Source of the DNA: a virus
Reading direction: 5' to 3' (one strand)
IMG/VR virus record: IMGVR_UViG_3300034073_005389
Coordinates: 1 to 64,000 of that record
Length of the DNA: 64,000 bases
In this document: positions 41,488 through 52,600 of the stretch, piece after piece
How the letters are laid out: each line of letters starts with the position of its first letter
Numbering within the stretch: position 1 is the first letter of the stretch
Notes under the pieces: generated by a model
The model's input: the letters and a program-made list of their open reading frames with translations, nothing else
What the model was told of the DNA's origin: nothing
The model's database searches: none
Program-made: the position numbers and the translations under genes

Positions 41488-42605
41488 TGGCATCTTTCTA
41501 ACATTTTATTTACTATATTTTTCCAAGAATATTCTTTATATAAATTAACTATGTTATTTTGAATTTTTTTATTCATTTCAACATAATTTTCTTTAGCAAA
41601 TCTAAGTTTATCTACCGCATCATCTACAGAAGGCTTAAACCAAATTGCATTTTGCTTAGACTCCCAATACATACTAGTAGGATCTGCTCGTTCTTCTTTT
41701 CCACTAATTAATAATGAATTATCTTTATTCAAGAAATCTATTTGACCTCCCCAGTTAGGCGCAATTGCTAACTTACCAGAAATAATAGACTCTAATCCAG
41801 GAAAATAAAAACCTTCACAATGCGACATTGTGACGCAGGCATCTACACTTCTATACAAAGAAGAAATGTCTGGTAAAAATTCTGAAAATATTTTTACTTC
41901 AGCATGTTTTGGATATTTTTGTTTAAATTCAGACAAGCACTGATTTAAAGATACTTCAAATTGAGCTTTGACTGGCTTATCTTTTCCCTTTAATATTAAA
42001 CATACATCATCTTTATTAGAAAATGTTTTACCATATGCATCTAATAATCCTTTTAAATTTTTTCTTTTATGATTTTGAGCAATATTAGCTAATAATTTAA
42101 ATGATTTGTCTGTTGGCAACTTTATTTTAGAATTTCCTAAATATGTAATGTCTACTCCATGAGGAATTACATCTACGTGCGATTCTGGCACGCCAGAATC
42201 TAAAAAGATTTGTTTAGCAAAATTAGATGGGGCAAAGATTTTATCGCAAGATTTATAATGTTTAGCAAATCCTGTGGGCAGGACATTTTTACCAGCCCAT
42301 TCATAGCACCAAATACCAAATCGGTTCTTTTTGCCATGAGCTAAATTAAATGGAAAATTTTTCATGGCAGTATAACTGATCTGACAATCATAATCCTGAT
42401 CAGGAATTCTGCCATAAACGTCAGCTTTATTTTCTTCTACATACCCAATTACACTATTTAATAAATGCTTTGGAGTATGCTCCACCGCATCTGTGGAAAA
42501 TACATCTACCTTATGCCCTAAGGTTCTTAGAGCTTCTGTAATCCCCCAGCCACAATTTGCCCAAGAATGATTTTTTCCATAAAATTGCTTCAATAAAATC
42601 TTCAT
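41484..42605 (-). CDS. family 4 (GT-B) glycosyltransferase
   Basis: This 373-residue enzyme has an N-terminal glycine-rich region (WANCGWGITEALRTLGHKVDV), FAPSNFAKQIF, VIPHGVD, NHKRKNLKGLLDAY and the donor-binding HCEGFYFPGLESIISGKLAIAP, in which the first Glu-Gly-Phe and later Glu are the family signature. This is a group 1 (GT4) glycosyltransferase. It opens a unit driven by the promoter at 42614-42642 and is followed by a second glycosyltransferase (ATGA overlap). Together they could build a short glycan. Confidence 0.88.
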   Translation of the reverse strand: MKILLKQFYGKNHSWANCGWGITEALRTLGHKVDVFSTDAVEHTPKHLLNSVIGYVEENKADVYGRIPDQDYDCQISYTAMKNFPFNLAHGKKNRFGIWCYEWAGKNVLPTGFAKHYKSCDKIFAPSNFAKQIFLDSGVPESHVDVIPHGVDITYLGNSKIKLPTDKSFKLLANIAQNHKRKNLKGLLDAYGKTFSNKDDVCLILKGKDKPVKAQFEVSLNQCLSEFKQKYPKHAEVKIFSEFLPDISSLYRSVDACVTMSHCEGFYFPGLESIISGKLAIAPNWGGQIDFLNKDNSLLISGKEERADPTSMYWESKQNAIWFKPSVDDAVDKLRFAKENYVEMNKKIQNNIVNLYKEYSWKNIVNKMLERCQ

Positions 42606-42613
42606 ATTAGAAG

Positions 42614-42642
42614 ATCATATATCAGCTAATTTTAGCTGTCAA
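42614..42642 (-). promoter_or_regulatory. promoter for the glycosyltransferase pair
   Basis: On the minus strand: TTGACA (42637-42642), 17-base spacer, TATGAT (42614-42619), only eight bases before the ATG, so the mRNA would have almost no leader. The spacer contains the inverted repeat AGCTAA/TTAGCT (42624-42637), in operator position. Confidence 0.7.
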
Positions 42643-42648
42643 ATAAAA

Positions 42649-45600
42649 TCAAATTGGAGTAGGTGATGGTAGATATGGTACAAAATTCCAGCTATGAGCA
42701 ATAGGGGGTGAAGCTGCATATGGATTGTCATATGTCATTACCAATCTTGCCATCTTACAGATAGCCGCATCTAATCCAGGAGCGCCTGTATTTAAACTTA
42801 AATGTATTTCATATAAGAAATCACTTGCGCCAATATTTAACAAAGTCTTAATATCGTCTGAAGCTAAATATGTAGCAGCAGTATTTAAAGTAGATAATAT
42901 AGGTCCACCACCAGAAATATTAATATAAGATGCATTAGCAATGTCATACAACTGGATTTGTGCATCTAGGGCTGCATTAGTGGTTTCTAATATTACTTCT
43001 AACTTAATAGTGCTTAATCCTTGTAAAATATAATTATCAAATCTGAAGGGGAAAGCGCCAATTACTGTAGGAGAGTTATTATCATTAGAATAAATACCAG
43101 CTGTTCCATAAATATAAACAGGATTCTTATACATAAAGCTTGGATCTAATAATCCATAGCCATCTGTCTTTGGAATCTTATCTGCATCAGGAATGCCTAA
43201 CGAGAAAGGTATTACTCCAGGTAAACTAGTTATAAACTGATAGCTTAATCCGCTACCTGTGCTCATTAATACTGTTCCAAATACGCCTACGCTATTTAGT
43301 CCTGTACCGCCATGTACAATAGGAAGTATCCCAGTAATATCTGTAGCCAAATCTACAAGAGCAGAAGGACCTCCATCTACAGCCCCGCTAAACACGCTAA
43401 TTAATTTTAGCATATTTTGTAATTTAGTAGAATCTACGAATAGTGGTCGATTGTTAAATCCACCTTTTTTAAGGTAAACACTTACTTGAATTTTTGTGCT
43501 TAATGTTTTTAACACTTCATCTTGAAACAAGTTAGTAAAGTTTAGTGTTAACAAGCCTGTAGAATAATCAATTGATACACCAATTTTACCATCTACAATT
43601 GCTCCTGAATATCCATCATTGCTCAAACCATTTGTATTAGGAGAAAATGACTGTACAGCTACTGAGAATCTAATTTGATCTTTGGCTAAAGCATCTGCTT
43701 TTACAAAAGAACAGTCGGCAAATCTCATGGCAGGAAAGCCTAAACGGGTTACGCCATTATTGGTGTAATCAGCAATAAAATCATCCATAATATTGATGGT
43801 GCGTTCTGTTCCAAATAATCCATCTGGAACTTCTAGAACTAGAGTACCAACTTCAAAATCTACTTTATAAAAATTACCATCTGGTCTATGAAGTTCTCCC
43901 CCATCTCCTAGAATAATATTATCTGGAGCAAATACATCTACTCTACCAGAATTAAAATCAGGTTTACTACCATATACATTACATAGAATTCCTTGTATAT
44001 TGCATTCATTTTTAACAAATCCTGATAATGTAGTAAATACGCTAGGTACTTGTTTTGCTCTACTATTAGTGACAATTAAAGACTCGGTCCAAGTTAATTG
44101 TTTTTCAAACACTAAAGCTGATGGGCTAGTATAAAAATCATGCGAAGCAAAGTAGTATCCGTCATTCAAGAAAACATCTTGTAAAGGATGTATAGTCGTA
44201 GAGCGACCTATAGTAACAGGTGAATAATCATCTGCTCTATCTACAAATTTTTCTACTTTAATTCTTATGACGTTAAAAGGGGTACCGATTTTGGTATAAG
44301 CGTTAGTTGCTGGGGCTGGATAAGTAGTAGTTCCAGATGTAGTAAGAGGAAAACGATCAATATAGTTTTGCAACAAATAACCATCATTAGCTGTAACTGC
44401 AAAATCTCCGTCAATATCTGCTCTTAGCATCTGACCTAATACGTCGCCTGTTAAATATATTTTTCTAAGTGTTAATACATCTGTATTGGAAGTAATGCTA
44501 ATAATGTCGAATCCACCATTATTCTCAGGATTAGAAGGCGCTAAGACCACTAATTTATAAGAGCTTAAACCAATAATTGTATTAAAATTAACGGTAGCAC
44601 TAGTAAATTGAGCTAATCTAGGATTGGTAGGGCTAGCTACTAGCACGCCATCTGTACCAGAAGCTACAACCAAACTAGTAGCAGTATCTACTAATTGAAA
44701 TGAAACATTAAAAATATTGGTAAATGGCTTTATATAAGTTGTATAACCATTAGTAAATGTAGTAATGTATCCATCTGTATTAATAATTGTATTTTGTGGT
44801 AACCCTACATTTAAATTATAGTTTAAATAAGTGTTTAATAACACTAAGTCTTCATCTGTAATTAGCCCATCGCCATTTACATCTCCAACTAACATAGAGC
44901 ATAGTTTAGCATCTGCTATTCTATAGAAGATGTTTGGATCAGAGTAATTTGGATATATTTTGGCGCCATTTAAATCACCGTTAAGTAAATTTGTAACTAA
45001 GCTAGTTACAGAGTTATCAAATCTAACTACATCAGTAGGATCATCTACTATTCTGATAAGAATTTCATCTTCAGCTAATGTGGCGCTAAATAATTTAGAC
45101 ACTATTTGCGCTGAAATAGCGTCGTAATATTTTCTATTTTTATCAGAAATAGCTCCAACTAATAATGGCTCTGAAGCTGTTTCTAAATTTGCAATTTCTA
45201 AACTATTTAGCAATTTAACATCTGGCACAATTTCTTGTCTAGATAAAACAGGATTCCCTGTTCTTTGATCTGGCACAGGCGTTGTCTTATCTGTTACCGC
45301 TTGAACAACAGCACGATATACATCGTTGCCAGTAAATTGTAAATTTTGCAGACAGTAATCAATTGTAGCCTGAGAGGCTGTATCTAAAATAGTTTTAGGC
45401 AGAATCATCCCTAAACCAGAATCATAAGCTTGTCCATCTGACATTTTAGCAGCATCTGTCCAAATGCTAAACCACAAATCTTCGTCTGGTAAATCTACCC
45501 ATAATGTACCAGTAAATACTGTAATTCTAGAATCTTTTACAGTATCATTACCGCTAGTAACTAAAATATCACATTTATTTGCTGCGCCAGATCTTTTAAT

Positions 45601-46668
45601 GGTGAAAGCATAGTAATTACCGGGTACAATTACGTTTCCACCAGCTACTGTACTATTACTAAAGATAAAGTCCACTGGTTGAGGAACGCTATCTAATACA
45701 GTACCAGCGGCTTGCAAACTGCCATAGTTAACACTTAGTTGTGCTAATGGAATATTAGATGGAGGAAATTCAATTTGAAGATTAGGGGCAATGTCAGTAG
45801 GACAATTTAAATTAGACTGTAAAGGATAAATACTAATAATTAAGTCGCCAGTCCATGCTAAGTCATTTTCATACCCTACTTCTTGATTTCTAACAGATAG
45901 TAGCAAAGTAAGTTTTTGTATATTATTAGTGGTAGCTACAAACTTTTGACCAAGTTGAGTGGTCACATCATTTAAATATAATATTTTATTTTCTTTACCA
46001 GTTGTATAAATATTTAAAGAATCTACATTGTATAATGGTAAAGCGGTTTGTATTAAATTAATAACAGAGCCATAGCCATCTACATAACCATCAACAAAGA
46101 AGTCTCTAAAAAATAGATTTGGCTCTACTGTCTGAGATACCATGACAGGGTTTCTTGACAAAGTCAATGGATTGGCATCTTTAATTATAATTTGACCACC
46201 TAAATTTAAAGATAATTCTGGATTACCAATAAAATCATTAAAAAGTAATAATAATATTTTAGTAAAGTGCTTAACACTTACTTGAGATTCATTGGTTTGG
46301 AAAACAAATGTCTCATATTGTAAGTTAGATTGAAAATCTAAACCAATAACACATACTTTAACAGTTCTTTTACCTGCGGCAGCAGAACCAGTCAAAGAGA
46401 TTTCTAATTGATTTCCTAAATTATTATCTGATGGTTGATTTTGAGTAAAAATAGCAACGCCATCTAAAAATCCTGTTTGAAGCAAAGAATCAAACAAGAT
46501 TCTAGGCACTAAAGATTCAGACAATACGCCATTACCAATGTGATTATTTATAATACCAGCATTAATAGTAGTATTATATGTTTGCTCTAAAGATAGATCA
46601 GTAGCATCTACTTGCTGAGCATCAAACCAAATATTTTGTTCTGCGGAGATAGGAGTTCTTTTAGTCAT
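42649..46668 (-). CDS. large virion protein with dockerin-like calcium loops
   Basis: This 1339-residue protein is rich in Asn, Asp, Leu, Thr and aromatic residues with repeated beta-sandwich character (for example SFQLVDTATSLVVASG and QFSVAVQSFSP-like blocks). It has two dockerin-type EF-hand loops (residue 595 and residue 750). It is coupled to the 2378-residue neighbour by a six-base gap, and is part of the baseplate and tail block. I propose a baseplate-associated or tail-fibre-attachment role from position and composition; no close family is recognised. Confidence 0.7.
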   Translation of the reverse strand: MTKRTPISAEQNIWFDAQQVDATDLSLEQTYNTTINAGIINNHIGNGVLSESLVPRILFDSLLQTGFLDGVAIFTQNQPSDNNLGNQLEISLTGSAAAGKRTVKVCVIGLDFQSNLQYETFVFQTNESQVSVKHFTKILLLLFNDFIGNPELSLNLGGQIIIKDANPLTLSRNPVMVSQTVEPNLFFRDFFVDGYVDGYGSVINLIQTALPLYNVDSLNIYTTGKENKILYLNDVTTQLGQKFVATTNNIQKLTLLLSVRNQEVGYENDLAWTGDLIISIYPLQSNLNCPTDIAPNLQIEFPPSNIPLAQLSVNYGSLQAAGTVLDSVPQPVDFIFSNSTVAGGNVIVPGNYYAFTIKRSGAANKCDILVTSGNDTVKDSRITVFTGTLWVDLPDEDLWFSIWTDAAKMSDGQAYDSGLGMILPKTILDTASQATIDYCLQNLQFTGNDVYRAVVQAVTDKTTPVPDQRTGNPVLSRQEIVPDVKLLNSLEIANLETASEPLLVGAISDKNRKYYDAISAQIVSKLFSATLAEDEILIRIVDDPTDVVRFDNSVTSLVTNLLNGDLNGAKIYPNYSDPNIFYRIADAKLCSMLVGDVNGDGLITDEDLVLLNTYLNYNLNVGLPQNTIINTDGYITTFTNGYTTYIKPFTNIFNVSFQLVDTATSLVVASGTDGVLVASPTNPRLAQFTSATVNFNTIIGLSSYKLVVLAPSNPENNGGFDIISITSNTDVLTLRKIYLTGDVLGQMLRADIDGDFAVTANDGYLLQNYIDRFPLTTSGTTTYPAPATNAYTKIGTPFNVIRIKVEKFVDRADDYSPVTIGRSTTIHPLQDVFLNDGYYFASHDFYTSPSALVFEKQLTWTESLIVTNSRAKQVPSVFTTLSGFVKNECNIQGILCNVYGSKPDFNSGRVDVFAPDNIILGDGGELHRPDGNFYKVDFEVGTLVLEVPDGLFGTERTINIMDDFIADYTNNGVTRLGFPAMRFADCSFVKADALAKDQIRFSVAVQSFSPNTNGLSNDGYSGAIVDGKIGVSIDYSTGLLTLNFTNLFQDEVLKTLSTKIQVSVYLKKGGFNNRPLFVDSTKLQNMLKLISVFSGAVDGGPSALVDLATDITGILPIVHGGTGLNSVGVFGTVLMSTGSGLSYQFITSLPGVIPFSLGIPDADKIPKTDGYGLLDPSFMYKNPVYIYGTAGIYSNDNNSPTVIGAFPFRFDNYILQGLSTIKLEVILETTNAALDAQIQLYDIANASYINISGGGPILSTLNTAATYLASDDIKTLLNIGASDFLYEIHLSLNTGAPGLDAAICKMARLVMTYDNPYAASPPIAHSWNFVPYLPSPTPI
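44359..44421 (-). other. dockerin-type calcium loop 2
   Basis: Residues 750-770 of the same protein read ADIDGDFAVTANDGYLLQNY and one more residue, a second, slightly less perfect loop of the same kind. In true dockerins the two loops are adjacent; here they are about 155 residues apart and bracket a beta-rich segment. Confidence 0.65.
44824..44886 (-). other. dockerin-type calcium loop 1
   Basis: Residues 595-615 of the 1339-residue virion protein read GDVNGDGLITDEDLVLLNTY and one more residue, matching the dockerin loop GDVNGDGxIxxxDxxxL, in which the Asp/Asn residues bind calcium. Confidence 0.75.
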
Positions 46669-46674
46669 AGTATT

Positions 46675-49600
46675 TCATCTAGTATACTGTATAAACACCT
46701 TACTGTTGGCTGGCTTCAGCACTTTTATTAACTTTTCTAAAGCAGCCTGGACTTGTGGGCTACTATTAACTATACCAAAGCTATCAAGAATATTAACAGT
46801 AAAATCAAAATAACCATTATTTCTGTTTTTTAATACCGAAAAGTCAGTATTTAATTTAACTAAAGTGTCAAAGTTTAATAAATAAGTAGTATACAAGTCT
46901 GGTGTTACTGGGAATGCCATTTGTAAGTTACTATTATAGTTGACATCAATAGGATCTCCATATGGAGCATAAATAGGTCTAGAAATATCACTTATTCTGA
47001 GATTATCTATTAATGAGAATATTGGGCTAGTCTGATCATATTGCGCTCCAATAAACAACTCATTAATTGGGTCTTTAAACTTTATATTTGGTAATATCTC
47101 ATATCCATCCTTAAACCCAGGGGTAGCTAAATAGATAGGAGCTTTATTCTTTTCTGTAAACAATATCCTAGAATATTGATAACCATCTAAAAATAATCTC
47201 ATTTCATCAAAGCCAGTACTGCTATTTAACTTATAACTAGCTTTAACTCTATGCCATGTATTTTTAGACCAAAAAATAGGAGCTTTTACCGTATAATTAT
47301 TTTCAGATGCAGTAATTGAAAAATTCATATACCCAAGTTTGTCTTTAAAGATAGATAGCCTATCTCCTTGTAATCCCTGAGGAATATAATTTACGATTAC
47401 TTGAGAATTTTGATTTGGTAATTTTCTATTTAACCTAATTACCTGAGTATTTATTTTTGTATTTTGATTTTCTACTGGTTTATAAGTAATTAACAATGGC
47501 AAATTAGAGGCGGGTAAAACTTTACCTAAATAAATTGTTTTTCTATCTGGACCAATTGCACCATTATTAAAATAATCAGTGTTAGTCAAATCTCCAATAA
47601 TTTGAACTTTAACTACCTGCAAAATATTTTTAGCAGTAGTAACAGAACTATTTCCAATACTTAACGCTTCTTCTTGAATTGCATTTTGAGTGTCTATTTC
47701 TACTTTGCCTCCTACAAAATAATCTATTGCAGGATCTCCATATTTTAACTTAACACTTAAGACTTGAGAAATTGGAGAATTAATTTTAATAGATACATTA
47801 TCCACACTTACAGCATCTTCTAATACCGCTCCGTATGCGTCAAAGTAATATCTTTCATTTGGATCATTACCTGTATCAAAAATAGGATTCATCCAAAATT
47901 CAACAGTACCTTCTTTTTTAGTGTCTAGAATGCCATCATTAGATAAAATGATAGGCTTATTTAATAACACAATGCTATTTCCAAAATTTTCATTTACTAC
48001 GATTGAAGACTGAAAATAATTCTTTAATTCTGAAGTATTCGTATAATAATCAGAATTATTAGTAAATGGATATGTATCAAAACTTAATAACATTAAAGTG
48101 TTAGCATCTTTTCTTAAAGGCTTTAAAGAGTTGTAATCTTTAGTTATAGATCTTTGGTTATTAGGAATTGTTTCTCCTACTCTAGTATCAGTTAACATCA
48201 CCGAGTATATTTTTACTTGATCTACTATGCCATTAAACTGATGAGTACCTTTAAAATTAGATCCTAAATACACTTGCATATTAAGTGGCGGCATTTTAAT
48301 TTTTGTATAAGTACTATACTTTAGCTCATAAAACCCACTAGATAAATAATATGCTTGGCTTGGTAATTTATTTACTTGGAAAGTAAAGAACCCATTTTGC
48401 AATCCACTTCTATAATCTGTTGTTTTTACTATCTGATAGTAGCCGTCTACAAAGTTAGGTACTGGTAAAGGTGGTGCGGCTGTACTGGGTTGTACCGTTA
48501 AAGATAAAAGGTCTGGCGATACATCCGTTATTACATAGTAACCAGCAGGGGCAATAGGATAGGTAATTATTAAATAATTATTTATATATTCTGTGCTAAA
48601 TGCATTGTAACCATCTGTTACAATATCATATCCGTCTTTGTATAAAGAAATTCCATCATTAATTATATAACTATATTTAACTACTGGGGCTAATCCGCTC
48701 AACTCAGCATAAGTCATAGAGTATTTTTCTTTAGCTTCTATAGTCAACGCTGGTTTCAAAGTATTAATTGGCTTCGCATTTACTTGAATATAATTTACAG
48801 AAAGGTATGGATTAACAAAATTAAGAGTGCCATAATCTGTAAAAGTAATTGTTTCGCTTACAGTAACAATTCCAGTTAAACCATTAATAGTTACTGTGAC
48901 TGGAGTAGAAAAATCAGTATTATTACCAGCAATAGTAACAGCTATTGTTCTGCCGCTTTGTGAATTGGTTGGCTGAGATGTTGTTAAGTTATTAGAAACA
49001 AATACATTTCCAACTAAAGTAGAGTTGGATGGACCAATTGGAACTACAGGAAGTATTATTTTTTTAATTATTGCTTCATCTAAAGAAATAGGGGCAGGTA
49101 ATCTGGTCCTAATAATATTTTCTACGTTATTTCCCCACACATAATATTTATGTGTAAAATTTCTGTAATTTAATCCCAATAATCTAACTAAAATTAAATC
49201 CTCTGCAAAAACATCATTAGAAATAGTTAAAATATTATTGTAATTAATATCTTTAGAGACAGAGTAAGATGGATCTACTGCTCGTAACCCAGGTATTTCA
49301 GTTTCTGCGGGTGCATAAACTTGAAATTGTGCATTTGTTAGCGAAATAGGCAGATTGTCCGTAATTGTAACTGTATTTCCAGATACTTGCACAATATTAT
49401 AACTAATTTCAAAATTTGGATTATTAACTCTAATTAAATAACCTGGTAATACTCCTTGATTTTGAAAATTATAAGAAGCAGAAGAAATAACATTAGAACC
49501 TACATTAGTAATAGCATCAGATCCTTTGAAAATAGGGCTAATGGTACTTACAGTAATATTAGAAGCTATATCTATTTCAGAAGTTACTGTAAACTGAGTT

Positions 49601-52600
49601 CTATTTACAGAGAATCTGCCATTTTGCAGTGTTAATGGCATATTAGCACTTAATGTTAAATTTTGTCCATTAATTGCTAAAATAGTATATCCATTAGTAT
49701 CAAATCCAAGTTCGTCTATAAAAATAGTATCACCAACAAAAATATTGTATGCACTAAAATTAATACTAGATTTAACTACGTTGCTACCACTAGTAATGAC
49801 TAAATCATTGCTACCAATAATGTCTCTATTAGCTAAACCAATTAACTCTTCTGGATCTACTGTTCTAAATTTTTCATGTAAATATGGTTTTAATTTTTGA
49901 CCATATCTAATTATATTTGGAACTTCTAATCCATCAATAAATAAATGCATTTCATCACGACTATCTGGATTATTTAATTTCCAAGATACTGCTACTTGAT
50001 GTAATTCTCCAGCTTTCCAAGAAGATACGTCTGCGCTTAATAAATACATATTACGCTCTACATCATAAACTCTAAAATTTAGATATCCGCTAATGTCTTT
50101 AAAGACAGACAATCTACCTTCTGTTTCATGCACTCCAAAATCTAATAAATAATGATCTACATCTGATACAAATGTAATACCACTATCTACTGCAATAGAA
50201 CTGCCTAAAGTAAAAGTAATGCTATTAGTACCGGTAAAAATACTTAAATTATATGGTTTAGGTATAACAATACTCTTAGAGTCATAGAATCCGCCAGTAG
50301 AAGTAATTTTAAATTTATAGGAAGAGCTTCCTGGATTAACATATCCATCTATTACTCTAACATACCATCGATTAAAATTGCCAGATACATCTTGATCGTA
50401 ATAAATATAAATTCCATCTTTATTAAAGTTAGGGAGACCAATTGCGCCAGAATTTTTATTAATTGTAAAAGTTCCGTTTACAATTTCGGGATGATATTCA
50501 GAAGCCCCAATAAATATGCCTAAATTAGAAATAGAATATCCATCATATCCATCTTTTTTAATTAAGAAAGTTAATTCTGCATCATTATCAATACCATTCC
50601 ATTGAGGAGATACCCAGGTTTCAAAAGTACCTTCTTCTAAACGAAGATTGGAAGAAGCTGGAAAAGTAATAGTTTGATCTGAACTATTAATTAATACTCC
50701 ATTAGAAAATTTTGCAGGCAATAATTGAAATGAACCTGTACTCGAAACTCCTTCTGGAAACAATAAACTAGATCCTAAGGACCAGTTTTCAAACACAGAT
50801 TCAGTAATTTTAGGATCAATATGTGATATTTTTTTACCTATGTTTTTTATAGCTTTAACTGTAGGTCCTTGAATAAAAGAACCCATAGCGGCTACTAGCG
50901 CATCACGATATCTTTCTCTATTAAATTCAATATCAAAATTAGTTAATTCAGGTATGTTAACTAAATCTCCAAAGTTTTTTAACAACGCATCTCTTAATGC
51001 GCCATATCTATAACTAACAAAATATTCAGACCCTACAGGAAGGCTTGTATTTTGCCTAAAATCTAAAACGTTATCTCCATATTCATAACTAACAATAATT
51101 TCATCAGCTAAATAAGTATAATCTACTAAATACTCTCCTTTACTATAATCTACTACCACTCTTGAAGTATCGTTTATAGTAAATGTATAAGTAATATTTA
51201 CTAATTGACCAGCTACTGGTGAATTAATATTTGGAAGTATTAATTTAACAGGATCTCCTGGAACAACAGTACCAGCATTATTCCAAAGTTGAGCAGAATC
51301 AGAGGCTCTAATTATACTAAAGTTAAAAGTAATATTTGGAGAAAAATAAGGTATATTTTCGTTAATATTTACATAAAAATTGGTCCCATCAAATTGAATT
51401 GTGTCAAATAATTGTTTTGATAATGAATTGACGCTAATATTAAAATTATTAGCTACAGCATAATTAGCAAAATTGATAGGATTAGTGCTATTTGTTAAAT
51501 CATCAAACTCAAATAAGCCCCTGACAAAAGAAACTTGCTCTGACACTCCAGGCAAAAAGCCAGCATTAACAAAAATACCGACATTTTTATTATAAAGCTG
51601 ATAGGCTGCTTGAGGATTATTATTTAAATATAATTCATCAGAATATTCTAAAGATGCAGGTATAATTGATCCATCTGCAAAAGAAGTATATGCAAATTGT
51701 TTATTTTTAATACCTAGCTGATCTATTTGATAGTAAATATCCTCAACACTAATTAAATGTGGGTATTCTGGAGAAATATTAGCATATTTATAAGTAATTG
51801 TTCCTATATTATTATCTTGAGTATTGGAGACTGCACAATATACAATACCATTTTCGTAATCAATACAGTAATCACCTATTGCTGTTAATTTTTGTATGTT
51901 ATTTTGATCTAATTCTCTGTTAAACCATTTTTCAGCTTTAAAAATATTTATTTTTGAAAAATTAACACTGGTATTTGTGCTCATGCCCTGACTATCTTCA
52001 GTAGATGAAGATAATCTATTATTAGATAATTTTAAAATAAAGACTTTGCGACCAGAAGTGTTTACTAATGAAGAATCCACAAACAACAATTCATTTTCTA
52101 TTGTTTTAAACTTAATTTTTTCTTTTGTTTTAGATTGAATATTAGGTGGATTTAAATATCTAAAATAAACACGATCTCCGTTCCAGCGGTCAATTGTATA
52201 AATTTCTCCAGAAGTCTCATTATAGATTCTAAAAATATTTGTAACTGGAGAGTTTTTCACTCTAAGTGAATTGAGAGCCAATAATCTGTTCTCAATACGC
52301 TCTTGCATATTTTCTTTGTGAACATTAGCCACATAATCTATGTTAGGAACTAATACTTGCTCATACTTAAATTCAATAGTGCCTGAATTTTCAAGCAAGT
52401 TACCTAATGGTAATGCCACTAGATCTCTAGTAGTGTCATCATAAGCATAATCTTGCTCTAATTTATAAAAAAACTTATAATTATAAGTAGCTAATGGGGG
52501 ATAAGGACCAGTACCATCATTATTAAGATCAGATCCATACACATATACTGTTCCTGTAGGGTAATCAATAGCATATTGCCCAGGAATAGAAGGTAATCCA

